A stretch of 64,000 nucleotides of DNA, taken from Spirosoma luteum DSM 19990. Its GTDB lineage: Bacteria > Bacteroidota > Bacteroidia > Cytophagales > Spirosomataceae. A program made the position numbers and the translations under genes. Shown piece by piece: positions 16,925 through 26,282 of the stretch. Every line of letters begins with the position of its first letter. Within the stretch, counting starts at the first letter, position 1. The notes beneath the pieces are model-generated. The model saw nothing but the letters and a program-made list of their open reading frames with translations. It was not told the origin of the DNA and made no database searches. Location of the stretch: NCBI RefSeq assembly GCF_000374065.1, contig NZ_KB893262.1, positions 22,754 through 86,753 on the forward strand, written 5' to 3'.

Positions 16925-17443
16925 CTATACCTGGGGGCGGTCCCAGAAAGCAGGCGGTTCTACGCCCAGCGTACGTAGGTAGACATAAGCCTGAGCCCGG
17001 TGATGAATTTCATTATCGATCAGGTAGAACAGAAACCAGTAGATAGGTCCTTCATACAACCCAAAAGCCTTGTCGACTTCCTGGAAGCGAGCGGGTGGAA
17101 TCAACGGCCAATGGGCAGCAATCGTCTCGGTTACCCCATCCCACTGAGCCAATACCTGCTGCTTCGTCGTTGCTTTGGGGGTTGACTCCGCCCCCTCGCC
17201 AAATGAAGGCCAGTTGCCCGAAACAACGCCCTGCATGCTCTGGTCAGCCATTTGCAGCACTTCATCCATCAGCGCCGAGCAAGGTCGCATGCCGCCCAGG
17301 GTATACGAGAAGAAGTGCTCCTCGGGGTAGGCTTCAATCAACCGGCGGGTGAGTCCCCGGTGTCCCTGCCAGTGGGCAAGCAGTTGCTGAGGTGAGAGAA
17401 CGATCTGATCCATCGTTTGGCTAAGCTGCGATGTATTTTCCAT
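16925..17443 (-). CDS. DinB-family protein
   Basis: The 172-residue protein has the DinB four-helix layout. A first helix carries LLAHWQGHRGLTRRLIEAYP, a second METAL-type helix contains MDEVLQMAD, and the C-terminal helix DNEIHHRAQAYVYLRTLG carries the histidine pair and is followed by PPAFW. DinB proteins are metal-binding and include thiol-dependent transferases and damage-inducible proteins; the substrate here is unknown. It is monocistronic and ends convergently with kinase A across a terminator. Confidence 0.8.
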   Translation of the reverse strand: MENTSQLSQTMDQIVLSPQQLLAHWQGHRGLTRRLIEAYPEEHFFSYTLGGMRPCSALMDEVLQMADQSMQGVVSGNWPSFGEGAESTPKATTKQQVLAQWDGVTETIAAHWPLIPPARFQEVDKAFGLYEGPIYWFLFYLIDNEIHHRAQAYVYLRTLGVEPPAFWDRPQV

Positions 17444-17780
17444 GGTCTGCTATTGTTTAAAGTTATCGATTGATTGACAAGACAAAGAAAAGCCAGGGGA
17501 GTGACAACGGTATGTCAGTAGTGAACCCAGTCGACGGTGAATAGCACAGGCCACGGAAAAGACGTTACAGACTTATTCAAGAGTCAACAATGAATTGTAT
17601 TTTACCATTATAGCGACTTCAACTTTGTGATTTTGGGCGACGTCACTATTTTGTACTTTTCATAGTAGTCGTTCAGTAAAGACCACCTTTTCGTGAACGC
17701 TTTCAGGTATCGGAGCTAAACGTTACTCTATTCCTATAAGTCATGTTAGGAGTTCATTTGGCCAAGCGTATTCTGAGACA
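17444..17780. other. Intergenic stretch, 337 bp
   Basis: Nothing coding is seen. The end near 17460 contains, on the minus strand, TTTG followed 17 bp later by TAACTTTA, a weak candidate promoter for the DinB gene. Confidence 0.3.
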
Positions 17781-18491
17781 CTACTGGCTGATCGATTCCG
17801 GCTTTAAGCCCAATCCATAATAAAAATACGTGGGTGTTTGGTGTATCATTATTAACAAGCCCGCTGCTTCAAACGCCTTTTGTAGTTCATCCGCCGAATA
17901 AAATACTTTTATGATTGAAAAGCTTTGACCATCATTCAACTTCCGGCTCATGATCTGCGAATCCTCCAGGGGAAGTTGGTGGTCGTTAGCCGTACTAGTT
18001 TCCTGGCGCAAACCGTCTAGAAAAAACAGCTTACCACCAGGTCGTAAACAGGCGTTCACTTTATGAAGAAAAGTATCCAGTCGCTCCCGAGGGACATGGG
18101 AAAGCCAAAAGCTAAAGAAAACTGCGTCATAGGATTGGGCGGGCTCCCATTCAAATAGATCGGCCACTAGATACTGCACTTTAGCACTCCTCACTTTAGC
18201 CTGATTGATACTAATCATCTCGGGGGAAGCATCCACCGCCGTAATAGAGATAGCCTTTTCAGTCAACGTTTCGGTCCAGATACCCGTACCTGGTGCTAAC
18301 TCAAGTATGTGTCCCTCTAGGCTAAATTGGCTAAGGGCTATTTTGACTTGATGAGCTTCCTCAAACCAAATCGCATTCGCGTTGGAACCGCGGTCATAGC
18401 GTCCCTGGCGGTACCACCATTGGTCGTACTCTTTTGCGCGAAGCTGGTAGTAGCTTTTTTGACCGGCTAAAGCTTGGTTGATGACTTGCAT
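17781..18491 (-). CDS. Class I SAM-dependent methyltransferase
   Basis: The protein shows the Rossmann methyltransferase order. Motif I is ILELAPGTGIW (about 62-72). Motif II is ITAVDASPEMI. The post-I acidic region is VQYLVADLFEW, and motif IV is YDAVFFSFWLSHVP. The tail is LRPGGKLFFLDGL. The alanine-proline in motif I (LAPGTG) is a common variant. The substrate cannot be deduced. It is monocistronic between intergenic gaps of 337 and 288 bp, in the cargo region. Confidence 0.8.
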   Translation of the reverse strand: MQVINQALAGQKSYYQLRAKEYDQWWYRQGRYDRGSNANAIWFEEAHQVKIALSQFSLEGHILELAPGTGIWTETLTEKAISITAVDASPEMISINQAKVRSAKVQYLVADLFEWEPAQSYDAVFFSFWLSHVPRERLDTFLHKVNACLRPGGKLFFLDGLRQETSTANDHQLPLEDSQIMSRKLNDGQSFSIIKVFYSADELQKAFEAAGLLIMIHQTPTYFYYGLGLKPESISQ

Positions 18492-18745
18492 AGGGGGTGT
18501 TAATATGATTTAGGCTGAGTTGATTTATCTGACTACTAATCTTACTTTTCTATCTTATAGAATTTACAATTTTCAGACAATTAATTGTTCTTTGTCGCAT
18601 ATGGGAGCGTTATTTGAGAATTTATAAAAATGGAATCACAGTTCAGGAACGACCATCATAGGGTTGTCATACCTTAACGGTCGTAGAACAAAACCAAAGT
18701 GCCTATTTTTTGAGAATAATACTGTTGAATTTCTTGCTTTCAACT

Positions 18746-18764
18746 TGTAATGCGTAATATTACA
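18746..18764 (+). promoter_or_regulatory. Candidate operator of the higBA pair
   Basis: TGTAAT (18746-18751) and ATTACA (18759-18764) form an inverted repeat, and inside it GTAATATTAC (18754-18763) is a perfect 10-bp palindrome. It lies 16-34 bp upstream of the toxin start, where an antitoxin operator is expected. It also contains the core CGTAATATTAC found in the arsR operator. Confidence 0.45.
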
Positions 18765-18779
18765 CGCTACGATGGTGTT

Positions 18780-19058
18780 ATGATTATAAATTTCCGGCAC
18801 AAAGCCTTGCAGCAGTACTACGAGGAGGGCAACGGCGCGAAGCTGCCCGCGCAGTATCTACGCAAGATCAACCGCGTTCTTGACCAATTAGACGCTGTTT
18901 CATCGGTCAGCGATATTCAGCAAATGGGATCAGGGATTCACAAACTAACGGGCGATATGACGGATTTTTGGTCGATCACCGTCACGCCGAATTATCGGAT
19001 CATTTTCCGCTTTGAGGGCGGTGACATTCACGACGTGGATTATGTCGATTATCATTGA
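18780..19058 (+). CDS. higB: HigB/RelE-type toxin
   Basis: From the ATG at 18780 the product is 92 residues (MIINFRHKALQQYYEEG). The pattern LRKINRVLDQLDA, then IHKLTGDMTDFWSITVTPNY, RIIFRF and a final DVDYVDYH is that of HigB-like RelE-superfamily mRNA interferases, which cut mRNA on the ribosome. The frame extends upstream to 18750, but that start would overlap the presumed operator. The antitoxin gene follows after 15 bp, the toxin-first order typical of higBA. The pair lies just before the arsenic operon and could stabilise the cargo. Confidence 0.85.
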   Translation: MIINFRHKALQQYYEEGNGAKLPAQYLRKINRVLDQLDAVSSVSDIQQMGSGIHKLTGDMTDFWSITVTPNYRIIFRFEGGDIHDVDYVDYH

Positions 19059-19073
19059 AGAAAGGAACCAGCT

Positions 19074-19388
19074 ATGAAGCGTAATTTAGCCCCCGTACAT
19101 CCCGGCGAAATTTTGCGGGAAGAATATATTCAAGAGCGCGGCTTGACGATTACTGAAGTAGCGAAAGGTTTAGGCATTGCACGCGCCAACCTATCGGCCA
19201 TTGTGAACGAGCGGGCAGGTATTAGCCCGGAGTTGGCCGTGAAACTATCCGAGGCTTTCGGTAATACGGCGCAGTTTTGGGTAAATCTGCAAAAGAATTA
19301 TGAGTTATGGCACGCCGAAAGGAAGGTTAACCGCTCCGTGGTGCGCCATTTTTTTGCGCCTGTTAGTCCGTCGCAGCAACCAGCGTAG
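19074..19388 (+). CDS. higA: HigA-type XRE antitoxin
   Basis: The 104-residue product opens with PVHPGEILREEYIQERGLTI, the diagnostic start of HigA/VapI antitoxins. It continues with a helix-turn-helix (ITEVAKGLGIARANLSAIVN), then ISPELAVKLSEAFGNTAQFW. It neutralises HigB and represses its own operon by binding the upstream palindrome. The 15-bp gap after the toxin gene carries an AGGA-type ribosome-binding site (GAAAGGAACC). Confidence 0.88.
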   Translation: MKRNLAPVHPGEILREEYIQERGLTITEVAKGLGIARANLSAIVNERAGISPELAVKLSEAFGNTAQFWVNLQKNYELWHAERKVNRSVVRHFFAPVSPSQQPA

Positions 19389-19420
19389 GATACCACTATG
19401 GATGTCGCCGAAGGTTTAGT

Positions 19421-19663
19421 TTATGACTTCTCTAACTGATAGCGAGAGAACAAGCCCTGGTAGCGCACCTCACCTTCCCACCAAATGCAAATGAAACTGT
19501 CCGGGTCTTCGATCCACCGATCTGGCGTTAGCCAGCTGATGGGGTGAAGGTCTTGTGTACCGTACTCAACGACAATCATCGGCGGACTACCGGTTCGCAG
19601 TTGGACGACGTCACCCAGGTCAAGTGCTGCCATGTTTACGAATGATTGAGCTTGGGAAGCCAT
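19421..19663 (-). CDS. DUF2158 (YodC-like) small protein
   Basis: The 80-residue product contains LGDVVQLRTGSPPMIVVEYG near the start and ICIWWEGEVRYQGLFSRYQL at the end. This is the DUF2158 pattern in which a G-D-V-V-x-L-x-S-G-x-P-x-M stretch is followed by C-x-W-F/W and a terminal F-x-x-x-x-L. Function unknown. It lies alone on the minus strand between higBA and the ars operon. Confidence 0.7.
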   Translation of the reverse strand: MASQAQSFVNMAALDLGDVVQLRTGSPPMIVVEYGTQDLHPISWLTPDRWIEDPDSFICIWWEGEVRYQGLFSRYQLEKS

Positions 19664-19791
19664 GCTAACCAGAAGCTAATGTAAGCAAACGCAGTATAGC
19701 GTCAAATAGTTGATTCTTGGTCCTATGGAATGGATTGTTGGCTATCTCCGAATGCTGGCTTACAACCCCTATGCAAGAAGCAAGAATATCT

Positions 19792-19807
19792 ATCGTAATA
19801 TTACAAT
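19792..19807 (+). promoter_or_regulatory. Putative ArsR operator upstream of arsR
   Basis: ATCGTAATATTACAAT (19792-19807) is an imperfect palindrome centred on AATATT. A near copy lies at 20194-20209 before the next gene. It sits 17-32 bp upstream of the -7 element at 19824-19831, so repressor binding would cover the promoter. Confidence 0.55.
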
Positions 19808-19823
19808 GAATTAATTTTCTTGT

Positions 19824-19831
19824 TATCTTTG
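19824..19831 (+). promoter_or_regulatory. -7 element of the ars promoter
   Basis: TATCTTTG is a perfect match to TAnnTTTG. It ends only 4 bp before the arsR ATG at 19836, so the transcript would be leaderless or nearly so. No TTG was found at the ideal -33 distance. Confidence 0.5.
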
Positions 19832-19835
19832 TCCC

Positions 19836-20162
19836 ATGGGACTAACTAAAACCGAAATTTTCACCGACGAGCAAAACCGCATAGCGGATTTGGCCAAAGC
19901 CTTTGCCCATCCCGCACGGGTGGCTATTCTGCAAATGCTCATTTCCAAGAAAGCGTGCGTTTGTGGTGATCTGGTGGGCGAACTGCATTTGGCCCAGGCG
20001 ACCGTTTCCCAGCATTTGAAGGAGCTAAAACGCATTGGCATCATTCAGGGCGAAATAACCCCGCCCCGCGTCTGCTACTGCATCAATCCCCCCGTATGGG
20101 ATGAAGCTCAACAAGCGTTCGGTGCCTTGCTGGAAACGTTCGCGCCCGCGTCCTGCTGCTGA
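19836..20162 (+). CDS. arsR: ArsR-family metalloregulator
   Basis: The winged helix-turn-helix includes [17 protein letters not shown] at the start, the metal-site-like [10 protein letters not shown] (Cys pair around residues 42-44), the recognition helix [12 protein letters not shown] and the wing [15 protein letters not shown]. The C-terminus ends in Cys-Cys. The vicinal cysteines suit As(III)/Sb(III) sensing, which releases the repressor from DNA. It is the first gene of the ars operon and is followed after 53 bp by the DUF6428 gene, with a palindromic operator before each. Assignment to arsenic rests on both the cysteines and the downstream genes. Confidence 0.9.
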   Translation: MGLTKTEIFTDEQNRIADLAKAFAHPARVAILQMLISKKACVCGDLVGELHLAQATVSQHLKELKRIGIIQGEITPPRVCYCINPPVWDEAQQAFGALLETFAPASCC

Positions 20163-20193
20163 TCTGGGAGCAGGTATTTTTTTGTTCTTTTCA

Positions 20194-20209
20194 ATCGTAA
20201 TATTGCAAT
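20194..20209 (+). promoter_or_regulatory. Second ArsR-like operator
   Basis: ATCGTAATATTGCAAT repeats the site upstream of arsR with two changes. It lies 7 bp before the ATG of the DUF6428 gene. Two operators in one operon would allow separate control of the regulator and the resistance genes. Confidence 0.5.
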
Positions 20210-20215
20210 AATACA

Positions 20216-20797
20216 ATGGAGAATCTAATGACTGCATCCGAGCCAATGACCTGGCGAGCGTTCAAAAACACGCTCATTCAGAACCCCGATAAATTCCTGC
20301 AATTCCAGTACGCGGAAGGGGAGTTTGTCCATCCGTCGTTTCACATTACCGAGATCAAGCAAGCCCCCATTGTGTCGGTCGATTGCGGTGGCCAGATGAA
20401 CACCTGGACGGAAGTCATCGTGCAGCTCTGGGAGCCGGACGTTCAAGAGGCCGACTGCTCGATGAAAGTCAGCAAAGCCCTTTCCATCATCAACCTGGTG
20501 GAAAAGTCGTTGCCCCTGAATCCGGTGGCCACGGTTAAAATCGAGTTCGGTAATTCCAAATTCGATACTCGCCAGATGTACCCCGGCGAACTGACGACGG
20601 AGGGCGACAGCTTCACGGTCAGCCTGACACCGGATTACACGCAGTGCAAAGCCCTTACCCGGTCGCAGAGTTGCGGCACCGCCACGTCGGGCGAATCCTG
20701 CTGCGCCCCTGCCGCTGAAAAAGAAACGGCCAAACCTGTTTTGGAACTTGTTGGAGCCGATGCCCCGGCTTGCGCTCCTGGTTCCGGCTGCTGCTAA
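20216..20797 (+). CDS. DUF6428 family protein with Cys-rich tail
   Basis: The 193-residue protein matches the DUF6428 family regularly found in arsenic operons of Bacteroidota. Its body contains FQYAEGEFVHPSFHITEIK, the segment VDCGGQMNTWTEVIVQLW, and CSMKVSKALSIINLVEKSLP. The last 50 residues are cysteine-rich (SGESCCAPAAEKE and a final APGSGCC), which suggests arsenite or metal binding. Its reaction is unknown. It is transcribed with arsR and arsC; 30 bp separate it from arsC. The ATG at 20228 is an alternative start. Confidence 0.8.
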   Translation: MENLMTASEPMTWRAFKNTLIQNPDKFLQFQYAEGEFVHPSFHITEIKQAPIVSVDCGGQMNTWTEVIVQLWEPDVQEADCSMKVSKALSIINLVEKSLPLNPVATVKIEFGNSKFDTRQMYPGELTTEGDSFTVSLTPDYTQCKALTRSQSCGTATSGESCCAPAAEKETAKPVLELVGADAPACAPGSGCC

Positions 20798-20827
20798 TCG
20801 AATCCATCGCTCACGGACAAAAACACC

Positions 20828-21268
20828 ATGAAGAATATCCTAGTGCTTTGCACGGGCAATTCCGCCCGTTCCCAGATGGCCCACGGCTATCTGCAACATT
20901 TTGCCGATACGGCGGGCCGGGGCGAGAGCGCCCAGGTTTACAGTGCGGGCGTTGCTCCCCACGGGGTCAATCCCCTAGCGATTCAGGTCATGGCCGAGGA
21001 TGGCATTGATATTTCACATCACACCTCCAACCATGCCGACGAATACACTAGCCTGCCGCTCGATTACGTGATTACCGTCTGCGATAATGCCCGCGAACAA
21101 TGCCCGATTTTCCCGTCCACGGCCAAGAAGGTGCATCATAGCTTCACCGACCCGTCCCATGCCCCCGGCGATAATAAGTTGGCCCAGTTTCGCGCGGTAC
21201 GTGATGAAATCAAAGCGTACAGCCAGCAATTCATCGAGGACAACGTAACGAGCCAAGTCCCTGCCTGA
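20828..21268 (+). CDS. arsC: Arsenate reductase, low-molecular-weight phosphatase type
   Basis: The N-terminus carries the phosphatase-like loop CTGNSARSQ (Cys8 to Gln16). Cys85 and Cys92 in VCDNAREQCP complete a three-cysteine relay with the spacing seen in thioredoxin-coupled ArsC of plasmid pI258 (Cys10, Cys82, Cys89). D108 in FTDPSHAPG fits the general acid. The enzyme reduces arsenate to arsenite in the cytosol, which the ACR3 pump encoded two genes downstream can export. Length (146 aa) is slightly above the usual 130-140. Confidence 0.92.
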   Translation: MKNILVLCTGNSARSQMAHGYLQHFADTAGRGESAQVYSAGVAPHGVNPLAIQVMAEDGIDISHHTSNHADEYTSLPLDYVITVCDNAREQCPIFPSTAKKVHHSFTDPSHAPGDNKLAQFRAVRDEIKAYSQQFIEDNVTSQVPA

Positions 21269-21313
21269 CGAATTTGCTGACCGGCTCCGACGGGCCTACT
21301 AGTCCTGATATCC

Positions 21314-22420
21314 ATGAACCAACACTCAAGTAAAGAAATAGACATTGTCGTTATCGGTGGCGGACAGAGCGGCCTGGCGGTAGGCTATTTCCTGCGCCGG
21401 ACGGGCCGTTCCTTTGTCATTCTAGATGCCGAGTCTGCACCGGGGGGAGCCTGGAACCAGGGTTGGGACTCGCTGCGGCTTTTCTCTCCGGCCGAAGCGT
21501 CTTCCCTGCCCGGCTGGCCTATGCCCCGCCCTACAGAAATCAACGACACCGGGGAGTTTCCATCCCGACAGCAGGTCGTTGATTATCTGTCCGCGTACGA
21601 AAGCCGCTATAAATTACCTATTCAACGGCCGGTTGTAGTCAAACAAGTAATGGTCGCTGGGAACGGCTACGAAATAATGACGGATCGAGGGATTTGGCAT
21701 ACGAACGCTATAATCAATACCACCGGAACCGCCAGCCGCCCGTTCATTCCGTCTTACCCAAGTCAGACCAATTATAAGGGTCTTGAATTTCATTCGGCCA
21801 ACTACCGGTCGGCTGAGGAGCTGGCGGGCCAGCGGGTGTTGATCGTCGGCGGGGGTAATTCTGGCGCGCAGATCCTGGCCGAGGTCTCGCGGGTGGCCCA
21901 AACTGTCTGGGTGACACTCATTGAGCCAACGTTCCTGCCTGATGATGTTGACGGCCGGGTGTTATTCAGCCGGGCGACGGAGCAATATCATACGTTGCAA
22001 ACCGGCGAGACCCCAGCCCCCTCGGGTAATCTGGGCGACATTGTGATGGTGCCCCCTGTGCGGGAAGCCCGGAGCCGGGGGGTATTGCAAGCCGTTCGTC
22101 CCTTCGTGCGCCTTACCCAAACCGGTGTTCAGTGGGCCGATGGTCGGACCGAGGCCTTCGATACGATCATCTGGTGTACAGGTTTCCGCCCGGCGACGGA
22201 TTATTTACGACCACTGGGTATCGTGGACGCGGAGGGGCGAATCGCCACCGAGGGTACTAGAGCCATTCATTCACCCGGACTATGGCTGGTCGGCTACGGC
22301 TCCTGGACAGGTTTTGCCTCGGCTACTCTAATCGGTGTTGGCCGGTCGGCCCGCGCAACGGCCGACGAAGTCGGAACTTATCTCAATCAACTTACGCCTG
22401 TTTTAACGACTCACGACTAA
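21314..22420 (+). CDS. arsO: ArsO-type FAD-dependent monooxygenase
   Basis: Two dinucleotide-binding motifs are visible: [16 protein letters not shown] (residues 14-29) for FAD and [16 protein letters not shown] (about 176-191) for NADPH. The substrate-side [16 protein letters not shown] and the final [20 protein letters not shown] match ArsO-like flavoproteins of arsenic operons. Their exact role is not settled; they are thought to oxidise an arsenical or help generate an exported form. It is placed between arsC and the ACR3 pump, 6 bp from the latter, so it is part of the operon. Confidence 0.85.
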   Translation: MNQHSSKEIDIVVIGGGQSGLAVGYFLRRTGRSFVILDAESAPGGAWNQGWDSLRLFSPAEASSLPGWPMPRPTEINDTGEFPSRQQVVDYLSAYESRYKLPIQRPVVVKQVMVAGNGYEIMTDRGIWHTNAIINTTGTASRPFIPSYPSQTNYKGLEFHSANYRSAEELAGQRVLIVGGGNSGAQILAEVSRVAQTVWVTLIEPTFLPDDVDGRVLFSRATEQYHTLQTGETPAPSGNLGDIVMVPPVREARSRGVLQAVRPFVRLTQTGVQWADGRTEAFDTIIWCTGFRPATDYLRPLGIVDAEGRIATEGTRAIHSPGLWLVGYGSWTGFASATLIGVGRSARATADEVGTYLNQLTPVLTTHD

Positions 22421-22426
22421 TCAATT

Positions 22427-23512
22427 ATGCTCAGTACCCCAACGCTTACCGAGCAGCCCCGGCTCTCGTTTCTCGACCGCTTTCTAACGCTGTGGATTTT
22501 CTTGGCCATGCTGATCGGCGTGGGCATCGGGTATTTCTTCCCGCAGTCGCAAGGCTTCATCAATCAGTTTAATTCCGGCTCAACCAATGTTCCATTGGCT
22601 ATTGGCCTGGTGCTGATGATGTACCCAGCGCTGGCAAAAGTGCGTTACAGCGAGTTGCCGAAGGTGTTTGCCAATACCAAAATTCTCGGTCTGTCGCTGT
22701 TGCAAAACTGGATCATCGGCCCGCTACTGATGTTCGGTTTGGCGGTTATTTTTCTGCCCGACAAACCCGAATACATGACCGGCCTAATCATGATCGGCAT
22801 TGCCCGCTGCATTGCCATGGTGATCGTCTGGAATGACTTAGCCAAAGGCGACCGGCTCTATGCCGCTGGCTTGGTGGCTTTCAACAGCATTTTTCAGGTG
22901 TTGTTCTATTCGGTCTATGCCTATGTGTTTATCACGGTGCTACCGCCCCTGTTCGGGCTGAAAGGCTATACCGTCAACATCACGATTGGCGAAGTAGCCA
23001 AGAGCGTTTTCATCTATCTGGGAGTGCCGTTTCTGGCCGGGTTGTTCTCGCGGATCATCCTGACCAGGCTGTTCAGCCGCCAATGGTATGAAGAACGCTT
23101 TTTGCCCGCCATCAGCCCCATAACGCTTATTGCGCTGCTGTTTACAATCGTCGTCATGTTCAGCCTCAAAGGGCAGTTGATCGTGTCTATCCCGCTCGAT
23201 GTGGTGCGTATCGCCATTCCGCTGACGATCTATTTTGCCATCATGTTTTTTTCGGCTTTCTACCTGTCGAAGCGGGCCGGGGCCGATTACGGCAAATCTA
23301 CGTCACTGGCCTTCACCGCAGCAGGCAATAATTTCGAGCTGGGAATCGCGGTAGCCATCGCCGTTTTCGGCATCAATTCCGGTGCGGCCTTTGCCGCCGT
23401 AGTTGGCCCCCTAATCGAAGTGCCAGTGCTGATTCTGATGGTCAATTTTGCGCTGAAACAAGAGAAGAAGTTTGCCCCTCACTACACAAAAGCCTTTCAA
23501 AAACACGCATGA
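22427..23512 (+). CDS. acr3: ACR3-family arsenite efflux permease
   Basis: The 361-residue protein has about ten hydrophobic spans and the ACR3 signatures: [32 protein letters not shown], and [17 protein letters not shown] with the conserved Cys128 needed for As(III) transport. Near the end, [14 protein letters not shown] carries the conserved glutamate. It pumps arsenite out of the cytosol using the proton gradient. Its last four bases overlap the start of the metallophosphoesterase gene (ATGA), so translation is coupled. Confidence 0.95.
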   Translation: MLSTPTLTEQPRLSFLDRFLTLWIFLAMLIGVGIGYFFPQSQGFINQFNSGSTNVPLAIGLVLMMYPALAKVRYSELPKVFANTKILGLSLLQNWIIGPLLMFGLAVIFLPDKPEYMTGLIMIGIARCIAMVIVWNDLAKGDRLYAAGLVAFNSIFQVLFYSVYAYVFITVLPPLFGLKGYTVNITIGEVAKSVFIYLGVPFLAGLFSRIILTRLFSRQWYEERFLPAISPITLIALLFTIVVMFSLKGQLIVSIPLDVVRIAIPLTIYFAIMFFSAFYLSKRAGADYGKSTSLAFTAAGNNFELGIAVAIAVFGINSGAAFAAVVGPLIEVPVLILMVNFALKQEKKFAPHYTKAFQKHA

Positions 23513-24312
23513 GAATTGCCCTGTTTTCGGACATTCACGCCAATCTGCCCGCGCTCGAAGCGGTATTGGCCGACATTGACAGCCGCCAGCCTGACGCGGT
23601 GTATTGTTTGGGGGATATGGTCGGTTACAACATCTGGCCGAACGAAGTGATCCGCACCATTCGCAAACGCGGTATTCCGACGATTGCCGGGAATTATGAT
23701 TATGGCATCGGTCGCAGCTCCGACGATTGCGGATGCGCCTACAAAGAGGAGCAGGAAAAGGCCAATGGCAAAGTGTCCATTGCCTATACTAATGCTCAGG
23801 TAGGTAATAATGAACGAAACTATCTGCGTACGCTCCCAACCCATATTCGGGTGGAATTTGAGCTAGGCAATGACCCTGAACACCTTTGGCAGCAACAACC
23901 CCCGTTTACGCTGCTGCTGGTGCATGGTAGCCCCCGGCGCATGAATGAATATCTGTTCGAGGATCGGGGCGACCGTAGTTTGGGCCGGGTGATCGAGGGC
24001 GCGGGAGCTGATGTGATGTGCTTCGGCCATACGCACAAACCCTTTCACAAAGTGGTCAGTGCAGAGCCAGAGGGCGAAGCGGCCTATTTCCGTCATGCCA
24101 TCAATATCGGTTCAGTGGGCAAACCAAAGGACGGTGATCCGAGGGCCGGTTATGTGCTGTTGACGATCGACGAAACGGCACGGCCAGGTTCAAGCGAAGG
24201 GGTTGCCGTGGAGTTCGTGCGCGTTGTTTATGACGTAGAGAAAGCAGCCCAGGCCGTTGAGCAATGCGAATTGCCGGATGCCTACGCGGAAGCCTTACGC
24301 ATCGCTCGATAA
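23509..24312 (+). CDS. Calcineurin-like metallophosphoesterase in the ars operon
   Basis: The metal-binding motifs are [10 protein letters not shown] (D8, H10), [22 protein letters not shown] and FGHTHKPF, the YfcE-like metallophosphoesterase order. The 267-residue enzyme has no signal peptide. It overlaps acr3 by 4 bp and is therefore part of the arsenic operon. Related metallophosphoesterases occur in other Bacteroidota ars operons, but the substrate is unknown. A short cysteine-containing insertion ([12 protein letters not shown], about residues 71-82) is unusual for YfcE and might bind metal. Confidence 0.88.
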   Translation: MRIALFSDIHANLPALEAVLADIDSRQPDAVYCLGDMVGYNIWPNEVIRTIRKRGIPTIAGNYDYGIGRSSDDCGCAYKEEQEKANGKVSIAYTNAQVGNNERNYLRTLPTHIRVEFELGNDPEHLWQQQPPFTLLLVHGSPRRMNEYLFEDRGDRSLGRVIEGAGADVMCFGHTHKPFHKVVSAEPEGEAAYFRHAINIGSVGKPKDGDPRAGYVLLTIDETARPGSSEGVAVEFVRVVYDVEKAAQAVEQCELPDAYAEALRIAR

Positions 24313-24346
24313 TTGCCCAACTCGACCGCTCAAATCTTCGCAGCGC

Positions 24347-24939
24347 ATGAGAAATATTCTATGTTGGTTCGCCAGTGCCGGGATGCTCTATTTTGTGGCA
24401 GCTCCCGGCTTTGCTCAGTCGAGCAGTAATTTTCTGATCGACTACACACGGGAGGGCGCATGGCGATATACCAGCGTGAGAGAAACACCCTACCAAAGTA
24501 ACGGGCGCGTGATTCAGCACCAGTTAACCGCGCTGGGTAAGAAGCTCAATCATTTGTCGGTTGTCGATGCCCCGGCCTATTCGCAGCTCTAGGGCGATTT
24601 GCACGGGTACTTGCAACGGTCGACTATGGACGCGCAGAGGTGTTCCATGCCGTTTTACTGCGTCTGATGCAGTTCGAGGAGTCGATTAAAGAAAGCCTGA
24701 TCAAGAACAGGCAGCGTGACCCGCATCCGATAGCGGCCAATGCTGCAAAGCCGGATGAAGGACAGGAAGCCGCCGTGCTACCGTATGCGTTGCTTTTCCG
24801 GCACCAGGATCACCGCTCCAAGCTGGTGCATATCGTCACCAGTGGGAAAGTCACAATTCTAAAGCATGGCCCGACGTACTGCCTGGTGCGGTGCGGCCCT
24901 CACGAGGGATATTTGCACAAAGGAATGATTCTTTGGTAA
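24347..24939 (+). pseudogene. Frameshifted gene for a secreted SH3-like protein
   Basis: The first part (24347-24592) starts with a signal peptide (MRNILCWFASAGMLYFVAAP, cut near GFAQ) and stops at TAG after APAYSQL. In the next frame coding continues without a break from about 24589 (LGRFARVLATVDYGRAEVFH) to 24939, ending in an SH3-like YCLVRCGPHEGYLHKGMI. A single-base shift near the CTCTAGGGC at 24587-24595 would join the two into a protein of about 198 residues. It is either a true frameshift mutation or a sequencing error. It starts 34 bp after the ars operon, and its function is unknown. Confidence 0.6.
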
Positions 24940-25215
24940 CGGCCCTTTACCGTCGCTTTTCATGCGTTTTTGTTCACATGCATACGCTGTGTTGCCCGTA
25001 TGCTACGAAAAGTAGCTGATTCTTACTGAGACAAGCTGTCCAATTAAATGCCCCATTTATAGAGCAGATCAATGAACGTTTCTCCGTCTCAAGTTGGAGC
25101 GATTACGTGAGAATAAGTAATTCGTATCCCAAGGTCTGGAAAATCATCAACGGTTAGATGAAGTCGTTATTTTCGCACTCAAGAAATTCTAAATCTGTTC
25201 GGAAAATACGCCTGT

Positions 25216-26049
25216 TTATTCTGGACTGCGTAAAAGCGGGGCTTGTGTGTACTGTGTAGAAATTGATAGAATGGGTTCAGTCGATACAACTCCTGCCCGT
25301 TTACGGCCTACCAACCGAGTATATCCCAAATACCGGCCAGCATCCGATGCCAAGGTGTCAATCTCGATTTTGTTGTCAGGGGCTATGGCTAGGTGCCACT
25401 GGTGCCATAAACGCCATCCCTCAGCCAGCGAATCGGCCACTTCTATGTCCATTAGGCCAGTCCGCTCCCAATGCCGTTTCCACCAGGGCGCCGAATGGAG
25501 GCACCATAAGTCCGGCGTCCACCAGTCGTTCAAATGCTCCGGGACCCTGGCAACAATCTCCTTCATCAGGCCCGCTCCGGCAATCCCTATTTGGCCACCG
25601 GGTTTGATGAAGCGAATTAGCTCGTTGAGGTATAAGTCATCCGTACCATAATAGAAGAAGGAATCAATGCTCACAATAGCATCGAAGAAATCCGCCCCAA
25701 AGGGCAATGTCCGGGCATCGGCACGAAGGGGAAAGACCCCTTGGTCTATTCCGGCGTGGCGAATCCGCTGCAGGTTCTCCGAGACCGAACATAGTAAATC
25801 GACTGCCCATACTTGTAGGCCAAACTCCCGATGTAGAAAGATGGAGGACAGTGCCCGTCCGCAGCCTAAGTCTAACACCCGCATGCCCGGTCGCAGGTCC
25901 AAGGCTTGGGCCAGCCATTCGGTTATCCACAAAGGATTGGCTCCGCCACTGATCCCTGCCTTTATCCACTCGGGATGATACTTGGCGGAGCGAGGGAACT
26001 CCGCTATTGCGAACAGATCTTCCATAGGCCACTTGGCTCGAGTACTCAT
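25216..26049 (-). CDS. SAM-dependent methyltransferase
   Basis: The protein has motif I RVLDLGCGRALSSIFLHREF (about residues 57-76), an acidic loop at VWAVDLL, the post-motif LRADARTLPFGADFFDAIVS and the tail RFIKPGGQIGIAGAGLM, a complete class I methyltransferase core. The C-terminal third is tryptophan-rich (DWWTPDLWCLHSAPWWKRHW), perhaps a substrate lid. No substrate can be named. Monocistronic on the minus strand in the cargo region. Confidence 0.85.
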   Translation of the reverse strand: MSTRAKWPMEDLFAIAEFPRSAKYHPEWIKAGISGGANPLWITEWLAQALDLRPGMRVLDLGCGRALSSIFLHREFGLQVWAVDLLCSVSENLQRIRHAGIDQGVFPLRADARTLPFGADFFDAIVSIDSFFYYGTDDLYLNELIRFIKPGGQIGIAGAGLMKEIVARVPEHLNDWWTPDLWCLHSAPWWKRHWERTGLMDIEVADSLAEGWRLWHQWHLAIAPDNKIEIDTLASDAGRYLGYTRLVGRKRAGVVSTEPILSISTQYTQAPLLRSPE

Positions 26050-26282
26050 TAATTAACTAGCCACACAAGTTGCTTAGAAAAATGGATCTAAGCTAATGGC
26101 AGTACCGATTCGTTGATTCACTACCGGTGTGGGCTAGTCACAACTTAACCTGAAATTTTCCCCGCTAACTACGTTTGTCTCAACTGCTTCCGTAATCGCC
26201 CTATTTACGGATAAGCAAATCTTCCCCGTCTCGTACGGGAGCGTTTTAGTGAGCCTGTATATGCCTTACTGGTCTATAAGGT

